Assembly: GCA_021432605.1 (NCBI GenBank)
Contig: MU271154.1
Coordinates: 438,192 to 502,191, forward strand
Direction of reading: 5' to 3'
DNA: 64,000 nucleotides
DNA from: Coniochaeta sp. PMI_546
Lineage: Eukaryota > Ascomycota > Sordariomycetes > Coniochaetales > Coniochaetaceae
Notes under the pieces: model-generated
Told to the model about the DNA's origin: nothing
Databases searched by the model: none
The model's input: the letters and a program-made list of their open reading frames with translations, nothing else
Shown: positions 10,819-22,412 of the stretch, piece after piece
Layout: each line of letters opens with the position of its first letter
Numbering within the stretch: position 1 is the stretch's first letter
Position numbers and translations under genes: made by a program

Positions 10819-12070
10819 ATGTTCTTCTTGATGAAGACTTCAGCTGCCATCGCCTGCCTGGCTGCAGCTGGCTGCACTAGAGCACACATGTTCCTCGCAT
10901 CCCCTATCCGATTCGAGCAGGTTCCTCAGGTGACCTCCGGGCCCTTGCTTGCCGATGGAAGCAACTACCCCTGCCAGGCTGGATCCTCAGGGCAGTATAT
11001 CCCAAAGCAGGTCAACAACTACGCCCTTGGCTCTCAACAAACTATTGCTTTCATTGGCCAAGCGGTCCATGCGGGGGGTAGCGGACAGGCCTTGATCACG
11101 TACGACACGTCTCCCAGACCCGATAGTGTCTTCAAGGTCATCAAATCCTTCGAAGGTGGGTTCGTGGCCAAGGGCCAGGCGGGCAACATGGGCGACAGTG
11201 CGTCTGCCCCGGATCCGTACACTTATACCTTCGACGTTCCTAAAGACATCCCGGCCGGTAATGCGACATTCGCCGTCACTTGGTTTAACAAAGTTGGGTA
11301 AGTATCTTTCCCTCTCATCCCCTATCTTCTTTCCCCCAGTCTCAATCTCTAGGTTCATTCGCTAACATTTGATTACGTAAAACAGTAACAGGGAGATGTA
11401 CATGATGTGTGCCGCTATCACGTTAACCGGCCCCGGCGGCGATAAGGCGAACTACGACGCGCTTCCGGACATCTTCAAGGCGAACATCGGAAACGGATGC
11501 GGCACACAGGACGCTACGGACCTGATCTTCCCCGATCCCGGAAAGATCGTTGAGCGGAACAACGGAGCTACCACGGCGTTTGCCTCGGCGACTGGCACGG
11601 GCTGCCATACTGGCTCCGGCGGCGCGCGTCCGACCGGGAGCTCGAGCGGGTCGGCTGGTTCTAGCAGCGCTGGTGGCTCTTTCGTGACGTCGGCGGTTCA
11701 GCAGCCGCCGCCGGCTTCGAGCAGCTCCTTGCCTGGGTTTTCCGGCCCTTATTCTATCACTGTCAACGGCGGCGGTAACGCTGCGGTCACAACCGGTGCA
11801 CCTACGCCGCCGCCCGCCACGACGACCCCAGGATCCGGAAACGCTGGCTCCGGATCTAGTTCTGGCTTTGGTGGAGCTCTGAGCGGCACTTGCGCTTCAG
11901 AGGGCGAGTTCAATTGCATTGACGGTGGTCGGTACCAACAGTGTGGCAGCGGAAAGTGGTCTGTTCCCATGCCCGTGGCTCCTGGCACGAAGTGCACTGG
12001 GGGTCGGGGTGCGTCTCTGAATATTGTTCCTGCTAGACTGCGCTATAGGGGCGTACCATTTGATGCTTGA
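10819..12070 (+). CDS. AA11-type lytic polysaccharide monooxygenase (chitin-active family), with X278-like tail
   Basis: Two exons, 10819-11297 and 11386-12070 (88 bp intron), give 387 residues. The signal peptide ends just before a histidine (TRA|HMFLASPIRF), which supplies the N-terminal half of the copper histidine brace. A second ATG at 10831 (MKTS) is an equally good start and leaves the same mature protein. The catalytic domain runs to about residue 220, with WFNKVGNREMYMMC spanning the splice as expected in AA11. A long Ser/Gly/Thr/Pro linker follows, then a cysteine-rich tail (CASEGEFNCIDGGRYQQCGSGKW) that matches the X278 module often attached to AA11 enzymes. AA11 enzymes cleave chitin oxidatively outside the cell. 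The last 20 residues are atypical, so a small 3' intron cannot be excluded. Confidence 0.9.
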
Positions 12071-13381
12071 GTAAGGTACGATTGAGTCGTGGAGAGACAA
12101 TCTGGCATTGTCCAAGGTAAGGATTTTCTGAAGCATCTTAGGTACATGGGGATAGGATAGACGGTCGGAGTCAGTAGCATTCTGGACGGCATTAGACTCA
12201 TATTCTTCGTACATATTTGGAATGAAACAGATTTCAGGGACAGCTTCGTCGCGCATTTCAAGACCGCGAAGGCTGCTGCTAATCCATATGAGAAGAGCTA
12301 CTCCCTGTGTCTAAGTCGAGTTCCTTCTACAGTCAACGTTCAAAACTGCCAATTGTCTGGTGTTAGGCTTGGGGAAACGGCTCTGCGGATGTATTGCTCC
12401 CTTCAGCCGTTGATAGTCACACTTGGCGACTTGGATTTCAGGTTGCAACAATGGAGTGGCGTCGAAAGTGCCGCGCTGATGCGCCCATTCTCTGCAGTTC
12501 ATCCAAGGAAGGTCCCTGGGCTTCCGCAGCCATCGTACGATACGAAAGCACACCCCTGTTGCCACTTTGGAGGCTAACCTACCATAGTATATTCACGTCG
12601 GGAGCGAAAGGAACAACTGAGCTCCCCGACTGCAATTTTTCTCCTCGATTTTTCATATAATCTAATGAACTCTTCCATCTGATATTGCCCGCGGTTGTTG
12701 GCCATCGACGATCTCAATTGTCGAAACAGCTTGCAACCCTTTACGTGATGTCAAAATTGCGCGAGCTCCTGACCAGAACGAGTGAACCGGTGTACACGCT
12801 AGCAGTGGTCTCAGGGGTCGAGCCGTGCCGGCCGCGTTGATGCTCCACTCTCAATAGACTCTCTATCACTACACTAAGGTACCTTACCTCGCACCCCCGG
12901 GGAATTTTTGTCAGCCAGCAAGCAGCGAGAGCCCTGGGTCGGCGCATGCCCCGAAAAGAGCAAAACTGGCGAGTTCTCTGCGATTCGCAGTGTGCACAGA
13001 TGCAGCTCAACGTGCAGCGTCCGGGTCTCGGGAGTGCTGCCGCGGACGCACGCTAACAGGGATTCCATCAAAATCCCCCGATAGGATTCGGTAGTCGACC
13101 GGGGTGTTTGCTTCTAGCGTCTCGACACTGCAACTTGGAGTTGGGGACTAAAAAGGAACAACTGAAGAATGAAATTGCTGATCTGAGGGCTGTTTGTACG
13201 TGTAGAATCTAAATAACGTTCCAGGTGCTCCGATCTCTTTTTTTCACGGCAGGCAAGAGAGAACCGAAATGCCAAGTGATAAATACCCTAGAACCAGGAG
13301 TCCCTGCATAGACCCGACATATCCTACAAATCGCCAGATTCGGTACAAAGCATTGTTGAAAGGAAGCGTCGCCGGAGACGT
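12071..13381. other. Intergenic, shared 3' flank of LPMO and Pth11-like genes
   Basis: About 1.3 kb between convergent genes. Nothing resembles a protein family; short frames at 12353-12577 and 12741-13010 have unlikely composition. A palindromic CTAAGGTACCTTACC element lies at 12874-12888. Confidence 0.4.
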
Positions 13382-14747
13382 CTAGCGATTTTGCTTGGGG
13401 TAGGTCTCGTAGCTGATATCGACCTGGTCTGTCCTTTTGATGCCTCCGGATAAGCCATGGACATTTTGAACCTTGGTGTCTCGCAATATGCTCTCGTCGC
13501 TCGCGTTATCTGCATTGTATGTAATGACCGTCTGGTGAGAAGCACCATCCTTGGCCTCAATGCATGCTGTCGACCCGAGTCCGTACTTCCGGGTGCTATT
13601 GTTGCCGTACATCGGTAACTTGTAGGCGCTGCTGTTCTGGCCCGAGCTGCTGTCGCCCTTGCTTCCGTAGCGGAAGCGGACGTATAAAGGTCGTAGAACG
13701 GGAATCGAAGAGCACATTATGGTGACGGTGCTCTCGGTGGCGGACCAGATGAGCATGGGCACGGTGTCATCTACGGAAACCGCTGGTCAGCTCGTGAAAC
13801 CACCAACTCGATTGGAGAGTGATTATGGGCAACTCACGAATGTACTCCTGTGCATTCAATCCATTGAGAGCTACCGTACGTACGATACCGCAGATACCAG
13901 CACTGCCATTCGGTTGTTAGTAAGCCCTGTAGAATGGATTGGAATACAAGCTGCATCGCGGCCTCGGGACTCACAAAACACCAAGGCTGAGACCACAGGC
14001 CACCAAGATCTTCTCCTTGCGCTTCATGTTGAGATCCCAGATGACAAACCAGGGCAGAATGGCAAAGCAGAAGTCGGCAACCACGAACCAAGCTGAAGAA
14101 CGATGCAGTCAGCAACTGTCCGCAACAAACTCGCAGTAGACTTGCAACAAGGCATGGGAGACACCTACATCCGACAGTCAAGCCGACTTTTGAGAAATCG
14201 AGCCAGCACTTCCCAGGAACTGTGGGATTCCACGTCTTCTGGACCGGGATACACTGAACAACAACAGTCACACTGGCAAACAGAGTGATGAAGACGGTTC
14301 CTGCGAGGAACGCCCATATAAAGCCTTTCTGGACTGGGTGTCGCACAATGCGAAGCAGAAAGACGCCAACAGCGCACTTGCCAACCCCAATGACCATAAG
14401 ACCGGCGACTTGGCTGAAGACCTCGTACATAACCGCCGTGGAATAAACCTCCGCATTGCCGATATCAGCGAAGAGTCGCCCGAGGCCATAAACGGTTGCG
14501 ACTGTGACGAAGACAGTGTAGACGATTTGGAGAACCTGCAACATCACGTCAACCTTCAGATGTCTCGTCAAGATCCTCATGGTCTCCATACCAGGGCAAT
14601 GGCGATCAGATAGTCATCAGGGCCGACGGAGTTCAGAACCGATATGCGCGTATAGAGTCTCAGGCCGACGAAGACTGCAAAGATGACAACTTCGACCCAT
14701 AGAACAGCATTGGTCATGGGCCCAAGGCCTCCGTAATACTGTCCCAT
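13382..14747 (-). CDS. Pth11-like seven-helix membrane protein (fungal rhodopsin-type domain)
   Basis: Five exons on the minus strand: 14747-14592, 14535-14169, 14092-13975, 13902-13838 and 13770-13382. The introns are all short GT-AG and phase-consistent, giving 364 residues. The protein opens with MGQYYGGLGP, and the segment RLYTRISVLNSVGPDDYLIAIAL carries the loop typical of this family (GxDDyL). Several hydrophobic helices follow, with conserved pieces QCIPVQKTWNPTVPGKCW, ADFCFAILPWFVIWDLNMKRKEK and GIVRT. The cytoplasmic tail is hydrophilic. This is the broad PF20684-type family that includes the rice-blast surface sensor Pth11; a CFEM domain is absent. The likely site is the plasma membrane and the ligand is unknown. 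Confidence 0.88.
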
Positions 14748-16177
14748 CTTGAAGTTGTCAGTGACGAGGCCTCAGAAAGCAGATTTGTCGTCGTGCTGCT
14801 GGCGACCTGGGGTGTGCTATGAGAAAGAGATGGAATACACTCCGCTGTGGTGCACCATAATCATCTCTACATTCGACTAAAGGCATTGCAAACGCCATAA
14901 TATCAAGTCGGCGGCGTTCTTGGCCTACTTGACGCGCCCAGAACAAGGGGTGAGGTGACTCGTATGCGGCGTCACTGTACCTACCGGGGTCTTTCAAGTC
15001 CTCTTTCTCTGGACGTGTTTGACAAGGGTGGTTGCGACACGCCCAGTACAGTCTTCCATGCCTGCTCGCTTTGCGAGTCCCGGCCAACTGCCGATCATCG
15101 CAAACAGTGCCTAGGTGAGGCAAGCTCAGGAGCTGAATAAAAGCTGTATAATTGCCCTGGGATTCTCGAGAGAACCCACGCGACGCCTCAAATGATACAC
15201 ATGCAGATGAAAAAGTTTCATCACACTGTGATGCCCTACGTAAGGATGCACACCTCGGTATCATCACATGACGAACAATTCTGTGAGAACAGCTTTCTCG
15301 AACGCTTGTTGGCTGTCTGAAGCCTCCGATTCTGGCCAGCATCTTCAACGACTCCCAAGACTACACGTTCTTCAAAGTATCCCTGCCGGGATGACTGATA
15401 GTCCAGCACGTAGTGTACACTAAGGCCGAAAGAATCGATAAACTATCAACCTCGTCACGGTCGGCAATGTACCTAGTGTACAGAGCAAAACCCGTAATCA
15501 CGTTGATCTTTCCTTTTTCTTGTAAATGAACCATCATGGGGTAGTCTGGGGATACAATCCTTCATCATGCATGATGGCGTATTCTAGGCCATTCGTTTTG
15601 CTAGAGCTCAGGGGACTGAAAAGCCAAGAGTATCGACCCCCACAGCGAATACCACGTCGCTTGTTGCAGGGCCCCTTAGTTCGTGCGCCACGCATGCAGG
15701 TCTGTCATTTCTCCCTCGCCGCTCGTATGAACCCCATGGTCGTTGAACGTAACTTTAGCCCTTTGCGTCTGTGAGCTGTTTTGGGAAGCACCCTAATCAA
15801 CCCCCTCTTGGTTCTTTACACAAGTACACACCGACATTTTATACCGCAGTCGCTGCGCGTCCGACTTCCGGACGCGTGCATATCAAGCCAACAAGCACAC
15901 ACATGCAGACTAGCTAGTTCCAAGACTTCAAAGTCGCAAGCAGAGAAGACCCCGTTTCGGATTGGTCTATGGCTTCTGCAACAGCTCCTCAGACGCCATG
16001 AACAAGCCCCTGGCCAGAATGTTGCTATCTTGACCAGGGCGCTGATGTGCTTTCAGTATAAAGATCGACTTCTCCCTACATTCGCAACGTGGCAACCCTG
16101 CTTGTCCGCACCGTATTCCGCCAGAATCTGGATAAGTAAGGCCTACCGCACCCCATTCCCCAAGTAACGAGCACAGT
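14748..16177. other. Intergenic, divergent promoters of Pth11-like and methyltransferase genes
   Basis: About 1.4 kb. A 196-residue open frame at 14758-15348 (minus) and a 128-residue one at 15781-16167 (plus) have no recognisable motif and improbable composition, and the second starts at a non-ATG codon. The region most likely holds two promoters. Confidence 0.4.
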
Positions 16178-17449
16178 ATGGGTTCCCAGTCCACCGAGAT
16201 CATCGACGTTCTCGAAAACATCAGTCATGCTTCATTTGACGGCAACGAAGTAGAGCGCTTACGCGTTCGTGCGGCGGCACGACGACTGCTTGCACGGGTG
16301 GAGTCACCTTACGAGCGGGCCTGGGGTTTCTGCTTTGAGCAACCCGTTGTCTTTGCCGCTCTGCAGACATGCATAGAACTCGGCCTCTGGAAAGCCTGGA
16401 CGGCGGCCGGCGGCGGAAAGAAGTCCATCGACGAACTGGTCAAGTTAACCACACGTGCTGATGACATCGAGCCAAACCTACTTCGTCGGCTCTTCCGCCT
16501 GCTGGCCGCATTCAATGTGGTCGAGGAGACGGGCGAGGATACTTTCCAGCCCACTCCATTCTCATATGCCATTGGTGACGAGAGCACCAAGGTCCGCGCC
16601 TCGCTCGAAGCTGCGAACAACCAATACATCTTAGCAGGTCATAACCTGCCCAAGTATCTGGCCAAGATCGGCTACAAGGAACCCACCGCAGCGGATACCA
16701 ACAACCACTCGGACAGCGACCCGGATGGTCTGAACTTCTTTGCACGGCTTCAAAAAAGCCCCAAGTACTATGAGGACTTCACCGGTCACATGGAGGCATG
16801 GACAGCGTGGAAGACGCCCTGGACCAAGATCTACGACCCGAGCAAGCTGATCGAAGGCGCCAAGCTTGACGCTGGCTCGCCTCTCGTCGTCGACGTGGGT
16901 GGGAACACGGGCATCGACATCTCGCACGTTCTCAAGGCGCGGCCGGACCTGCCAGCCGGGTCACTTGTTCTTCAGGATCTTCCCGAGATCATCTCGCGTG
17001 CCAAGGTTGACGAGAAGATCACAGCCATGGCCCACGACTTCTTTCTGCCTCAACCCGTGAAAGGTAAGATCCAGACTACGTCATCCTTACTGCCTAGCAT
17101 GGCATGTGTTATTCGTGCTAACGCCCAAGGATCAGGGAGTCGGGCGTACTTCATGCACGCCGTCCTGCATGACTGGCCAGATGACAAGGCCACGCTGCTG
17201 CTGCATAACACGCGTGACGCGATGGTCAAGGGCTACTCCAAGCTCTTCGTCTACGACATCGTGCTTCCGCCCACAGGCACGAGTATAAGCCAGACCACCA
17301 TGGATGTGAACATGATGTCGCTACTGTCGGCTTCGGAGCGCACCAAGAGCCAGTGGGAGAAGCTCTTGGGTGGTGCCGGGTTCAAGATCGTCAACTTGTG
17401 GCCGGACCCGCAGGAGTATGAGATGCTGATTGAGGCTGAGGTTGCGTAG
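16178..17449 (+). CDS. SAM-dependent O-methyltransferase (COMT-like, secondary-metabolism type)
   Basis: Two exons are proposed, 16178-17063 and 17136-17449, giving 399 residues. The SAM-binding motif I is VVDVGGNTGIDISH. Further on are LQDLPEII and the catalytic block AYFMHAVLHDWPDD with the general-base histidine. The N-terminal 100 residues form the winged-helix dimerisation domain (LLRRLFRLLAAFNVVEE). The 72 bp intron is a multiple of three and has no stop, so the unspliced frame is also open; removal is favoured because it restores QPVKGSRAYFMH, and an alternative acceptor at 17129 would add two residues. Such enzymes methylate phenolic or polyketide hydroxyls. No backbone synthase lies nearby, so the substrate is unknown. 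Confidence 0.9.
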   Translation: MGSQSTEIIDVLENISHASFDGNEVERLRVRAAARRLLARVESPYERAWGFCFEQPVVFAALQTCIELGLWKAWTAAGGGKKSIDELVKLTTRADDIEPNLLRRLFRLLAAFNVVEETGEDTFQPTPFSYAIGDESTKVRASLEAANNQYILAGHNLPKYLAKIGYKEPTAADTNNHSDSDPDGLNFFARLQKSPKYYEDFTGHMEAWTAWKTPWTKIYDPSKLIEGAKLDAGSPLVVDVGGNTGIDISHVLKARPDLPAGSLVLQDLPEIISRAKVDEKITAMAHDFFLPQPVKGKIQTTSSLLPSMACVIRANAQGSGSRAYFMHAVLHDWPDDKATLLLHNTRDAMVKGYSKLFVYDIVLPPTGTSISQTTMDVNMMSLLSASERTKSQWEKLLGGAGFKIVNLWPDPQEYEMLIEAEVA

Positions 17450-18317
17450 GTTCTTGGTTCGTGGTAAGGTCGATGAGGTCTTGTGCTGTGCTGAGAAAAC
17501 TCAAGCAATAATAAAGTGAATGGAGAGAAGAGGGCATCAATCCTCACCATCTAAGCAGTTGTCATAAGGCACCTCGTACATTCCGCGACCTGGCATAGTG
17601 ACCGTATACGAATGAGCCCAAGAGTCAAGTTGGTTCAATGAAGATAGAGCCAGGGAAACTAGATTCTTGTCTAGTTTGCCGCACAGCCAGAATTGCAACA
17701 CTTCGGTCGGGTGTATCATATTTGGCTCTACCCTCCGTCAGCGCAAGCACGGATTTGGTCAATCATAAGTGCCATAGCCGGGAATATGATGCAAACTGAG
17801 TGAGACAAGCCGTTCTGGTCTTAGCTCGCAATGATTCAAGTTCTTGACTTGAGAATAGAGTGACAGTAGCTCATAAGAGCGTGGGAGAGGAGAGCATCTT
17901 ATCCGCCTCCATCGGGGAACAGATTTGGCGGGTCTCTTACTCAAGACTATACGAATACAAGGTTAGCAGTGATCGCCAAGACAACTTGTTGCTCCCAAGG
18001 AACTCCGATACCCACCCGTGCTGACAGTAGATCATCTGAACGACACTTCGCAGACCTCTCGCACTACATAATCGCGCAAACCAGAAGACTGTCTGAAAGG
18101 CTTGTAGAAGTGGACGCTGTCACTTCAGTAAATCTAGTCGATCGCCGCCGTCAAGAACGTTCGCTCCAGGGGAAATTTCGAATCAGTTGTGCGCTGCAGA
18201 CGAAATGCTCTGCACACAAAAGAGCCCATCTTTACAGGGCTTCTATACCCGGGACATCGCCTGGGACATAGAACGGCCAGAACACCAATTCGCTCGTAGC
18301 AGTGATACAATCAGGTG
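17450..18317 (+). other. Intergenic, 5' flank of the 5'-nucleotidase gene
   Basis: About 870 bp. The open frame at 17969-18271 resembles no family. The rest is presumed 3' flank of the methyltransferase gene and promoter of the next gene. Confidence 0.4.
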
Positions 18318-20052
18318 ATGGGTTCCTTGCGCAGCCTGTTGTCCGTGCTTTGCGCGGCCACATCGCTAGCCCTCGCGGAGGACCATCTCATCAGCCGGCG
18401 GCACCTCTCCAAGCGCTTCGTCGACAGTGCCGGCCACTACAACATGTCCTTCTACCACGTAAATGACGCACATGCCCACCTGGACGAGTTTACCTCGTCC
18501 GGCACCGACTGCCCGAACAAGGAAAAGGGCTGCCGCGGCGGGTATGCGCGCGTCAAAACGGTCCTTCAAGAGACCCGTCCAGACCACCCGGATTCGGTCT
18601 TCCTGAACGCCGGTGACGAGTCGCAGGGCACTCTGTTCTACACGTATTACGGCGGCGAGAAGATCGCAGAGGCGCTCAACGGCATGGGCGTCGATCTCTT
18701 CACACCGGGCAACCACGAGTGGGATCGCGGCGACGACCACCTCGGCGACTTCCTGCTCAACCTCACTTTTCCCGTCATCAGCGCCAACGTCTTCTCCGAC
18801 CATCCGAAGCTAAACAAGACGATCAAGCCGTTCCACGTCTTTGAAGAGTATCAACTCGCGGTCATCGGCGTGACGACCGAGTCCACGACGAGCATCTCCA
18901 AGCCCGGCCCGGGCACAAAGTTCACCAATGCCGTGCAGGCAGTCCAGGACACGATCGACCAGATCCGTTCCACGACCGATATCAAGAGGATCGTGGCGCT
19001 GACGCATATCGGCTACGCCGAGGACATCGCGCTGGCGAAGGAGACCAGGGGCTTGAGCCTCATCATCGGCGGGCACAGCCACACGAAGCTCGGCGACTTC
19101 CCGGATGCAGCTGGCACGTACCCGGCCATTGTCGAGAACGGTGACGGCGATGAGGTATTTGTCGTGACGGCGTGGCGTTGGGACGAGTTACTGGGGTACA
19201 TTGACGTCACGTGGGATGCGGACGGCAAGATTCTCGAGTACCACGGCGCCCCCATCGTCTTGAGCAACGCGACGGCGCAGGAGCCTGAGTTGCAGGCCAA
19301 GATTAACGAGTGGCAGGAGCCGTTTGAAGAGTTTGCTCGAGAGGTGGTCGGCTTTGCCGATGTATTGCTTGATCAGACGGCGTGCCAGCAGAAGGAGTGT
19401 CTCATGGGCAACCTGATTGCGGAGTGAGGACGACCCTCCTTTGACCCTCCTATTCTTCCGCATGCTGACGAGACAGCGCCATGCTCGCATACCGCAAAAA
19501 TGGCAGCACCCCCGAGACAGCCCCAGCCTTTGCGCTGACCAATGCCGGCGGCATCCGGGCCTCGATAGACGAGGGCAACGTCACGCGCGGTGAGGTCCTG
19601 CAGGTCTTCCCATTCGGTAATGCCGTCGTCGACGCCACCTTGACGGGCGAGCGTATTTGGCGCACGGTCGAGGGCATCGTCTCCGACATCAATCAGGACA
19701 GCGGAGCCAAGATCCCGACGTTTCTCCAGGTTAGTCGCGGCATCGTGATTATGACCCGGCCGCTCCCACAGGGAGCAAGGTAGTCGCGATCAAGATCGGT
19801 GGCGAGCCGCTGGACAAGAGCAGGGAGTACAGGTTTGTGACGGTGGATTTTCTGGCTACTGGCGGCGATAACGTGTTTAGCCCGCAGCTCGGGAACTTGC
19901 CGGTGCTGGATTCGCTGGACGAGGTGTTGATACAGTATCTGGCGGCACGGTCGCCGATGACGGCGATGATAGAGGGGAGGATCAAAGAGGTGAGTAGGTG
20001 CGGCAGCAAGAAAAAGAGACGGGATACGCGTAAACACACGAGAGGGTTCTGA
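18318..20052 (+). CDS. Secreted 5'-nucleotidase/2',3'-cyclic phosphodiesterase family protein, frame broken near the 3' end
   Basis: Exon 1 is 18318-19423 and exon 2 starts at 19477; the 53 bp intron rebuilds the conserved GNLIADAML. A signal peptide (about 1-21, ending LALA) precedes the metallophosphatase domain with NDAHAHLDEF, GDESQGTLFY, GNHEWDRG, LTHIGYAED and GGHSHTKLG, so all metal-binding motifs are present. The C-terminal 5'-nucleotidase domain follows (NAGGIRASIDEGNVTRG, VFPFGNAVV). After FLQVSRGIV (about 19746) the frame runs out at 19783, but the expected continuation (YDPAAP, then VTVDFLATGGDN) goes on in another frame from 19750 to the stop at 20052. One base seems missing at about 19745-19752, by mutation or sequencing error. 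If genuine, the protein lacks its last ~100 residues. Family members hydrolyse extracellular nucleotides. Confidence 0.85.
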
Positions 20053-20385
20053 ATCGTTTAGCCTCTTAGCCAGACCCACAGTTGGTGGTGAAGAGTCCAC
20101 TGAGTTGGCCATCTATTTGATCTGGAGAGATGAAATGTCGAAGGTGGGAATGGAAAATCAAGCGGCCGACAAATACGAATTCGAAACCAATGCTTCGTTT
20201 GTAGATAAATCACCCAACAATTATCTATCGACAAGCTTTTATGTCTGTGTAATCTGATGTCGTCCTATAAGACCTGGGGTCTGACGGTTCAGATGGACTG
20301 CTGAGAGACTGCTCTGTAGGCTCTCATGTCCTGCTAAATACACCGCGAACCCAAAAAGGTCCCAATCGTGAACCGTTAGTCGCCC
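20053..20385. other. Short gap between convergent genes
   Basis: 333 bp of presumed 3' untranslated sequence for the 5'-nucleotidase (plus) and F-box paralogue 1 (minus). Nothing else is seen. Confidence 0.4.
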
Positions 20386-21495
20386 CTAACGCATACGAAG
20401 TTCCTTCTTAACGCCGCCCTTCCGGATGAACGTCGTCTCCCATGCCTTGGTGGAAATCGTACCGCCGTTACTCAGTGCCCAAAGTCTCCTCGCCGACGCA
20501 CAATGACCGAAATGCTCCAGCAACCCCTCCTTGGAATGGTCACCCGTGTATCTCCACAAGCGTGACTGGTACGAATCTTGAGTGTGTACTCCGGTGAATG
20601 CCTCCTCCCATTTGATCGCACAGCCTTTGCAAGTGAGCAGGGGTTCGACTTGTTGAGTTTCCTTGTTGAAGAATGGCAGAGGAGCAGTGACCATGCGTCG
20701 AATAAACATCCCGCCACTCTGGTCCCCATACCCCGGCTTGATGGGCCTCGTGTCGTCCATGATAATCTTTCGAGCCTCCTCATAGCATACCATGTCGACA
20801 GACCTAGTTCGGACATCGTCCCAGTTGCGGTAGTTGCCCGGGATGGTCTTCACGACAGGTACGTGCCTTCGCAGTCGCGCGGTAGACCAGCAGGCTCCTT
20901 TGGCAAAAGAAGCCAAGGTCACAGTGAGAAAGCGGCTCTCGAGGGAGAGGCATTTGTCGCATGCTTTGGTCAATGTCGGGAGATAGACGTAAGCTGCCAG
21001 GTTGTGGCAGACTTCACAGTCGCGAAGTAACATGGCGTGGTAGAGACTGGCGAAGGTGTGCGACCGCGCAACACCGGTTCGTATCATAGCTAGAAGGCAA
21101 GTCGGTGCATGTCTGACAATTCTGTGAAATTCGAGTGTGTTGGCCACAATCTCACGAGCTCTTCGATTCACCTTCCGAAAGTTGAGGTATGTCTCAACAT
21201 CAAGATCGTTGACTATCACACTGGTGATTTCGTTTGGCAGCTTAGACAGTGTACCCAGAGGCGGTCCAGCCACTGGACCTGCGAATGCGAAACGCTTTGT
21301 GACTAGCATCTGCCAACCCAGAACGAGCTTGGAATCAAATCTGATGATTTGCTGGTTGTGATTTTCGCGGCGAAAACCTATGACCCTGATGATTGCGTCG
21401 TTCCGGGCTTCTGGCTGCTCTGTCGAGGGCGACATAGTTGCGGAGGACATCGTCAATTTAAGTCGCGGCGGTAGGATGTCGATCTGCAGATTCAT
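20386..21495 (-). CDS. F-box/zinc-motif protein, array copy 1
   Basis: A single exon of 369 residues. It shares a fixed layout with the copies at 22.4, 24.3 and 30.4 kb. First comes an N-terminal block (NDAIIRVIGFRRE, about 32-44). Next is an F-box (LGTLSKLPNEITSVIVNDLDVETYLNFRKVNRR split over about 80-112). Then follow a C-x2-C pair (CEVC) and another (CDKC) about 20 residues later, a putative zinc site. Finally there is a tail with CKGC and LEHFGHC, a possible C2HC site, followed by RRLWALSNGGT. F-box proteins are SCF substrate receptors; no characterised relative comes to mind. Later in-frame ATGs at residues 16 and 21 are alternative starts. A 5' UTR intron with its acceptor just before the ATG is possible. 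Confidence 0.75.
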   Translation of the reverse strand: MNLQIDILPPRLKLTMSSATMSPSTEQPEARNDAIIRVIGFRRENHNQQIIRFDSKLVLGWQMLVTKRFAFAGPVAGPPLGTLSKLPNEITSVIVNDLDVETYLNFRKVNRRAREIVANTLEFHRIVRHAPTCLLAMIRTGVARSHTFASLYHAMLLRDCEVCHNLAAYVYLPTLTKACDKCLSLESRFLTVTLASFAKGACWSTARLRRHVPVVKTIPGNYRNWDDVRTRSVDMVCYEEARKIIMDDTRPIKPGYGDQSGGMFIRRMVTAPLPFFNKETQQVEPLLTCKGCAIKWEEAFTGVHTQDSYQSRLWRYTGDHSKEGLLEHFGHCASARRLWALSNGGTISTKAWETTFIRKGGVKKELRMR

Positions 21496-22412
21496 GGCTT
21501 CACCCTGGCTGATGGTAGAGGATCAGTCTGATAGGGCCTTCAAATTGAGGAAATGTATTCATTTGAGATATAGTCAGAACATCTTGCTGACCTTAGTTAC
21601 CGCAGCTCCCGAACTCGTCAGCGAGCCGTCCTTGAGATTGGAGTGAGATCGGTAAGTTTTGAAGTAAAATGCTAACGAGCTGCGAATTCCGAGCAGAATG
21701 CACGGCGGGAATTGAGTGTTGAGTGTGTGAAATGGTTGGCAAGGCCGTTGGGGGTTTGACCTTAATTGATCCGTGGAGATGCCTGCTGTAGCAGGAGTTT
21801 GGTCGAACAATTCCAAGGGAAGCCACGATGAGTACAATATCTTGGGAATGGAGTGTGAAAAAGCCTATGATCATCGTGCTGAATAGCTGAATGGTTTTTG
21901 TTGTTCCAGGCCAATTCAAATAGTGCACTCGGCTTGAAGATTCCGGGCTTGCGAAATCTTTCTCACACGCATCATGGAAATGGCCACAAGATCTTTACTT
22001 AGGTATGGTTTTGATGCCTGAATGCTCACCTGATTCAATGCAAACCTCGATCGACTCTCCTTCTTCGTACCATGATTGTTCCAGGAAACTCGTCGGGCTT
22101 CTTCTTTCCATGTTCCCTAGATACCATTAATGTCAAGCGTTCATGCAGAAAAACTGAGTTGAGTTTTATACACTTGGCTGAGAAACCAGCTGCTTGGGTA
22201 ATGACGACTAAGGTACACAGACATCCCGACTGGGCTACGAACAAATCCGACAGCTCTTGGCGGTATACGCAGGGAAGAGTACGTAGGTTGGTGTCGTCGT
22301 ACTGGCACAAACAGCTTGGGTCGAACATTGACCCTTCAAGGTCATTCCGAACATGCTACTCCTTGCTGTCGTGCGTCTCCGAGTACTTGTACATGATTAC
22401 TGGCCATCATCG
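21496..22412. other. Spacer between F-box copies 1 and 2
   Basis: About 920 bp holding the presumed promoter of copy 1 and the 3' flank of copy 2. Open frames here (for example 21593-21928 minus) are not recognisable. Confidence 0.4.

Noticed and set aside
14758-15348. 196-codon minus frame
   Set aside because: Many Arg, Cys and Ser, no family signature, lies between divergent genes.
18366-18803. 145-codon minus frame rich in Val and Ala
   Set aside because: Antisense of the 5'-nucleotidase metallophosphatase domain.
16178-20052. Secondary-metabolite cluster around the O-methyltransferase
   Set aside because: No polyketide synthase, peptide synthetase, terpene cyclase or P450 in the window, so a cluster is not supported.
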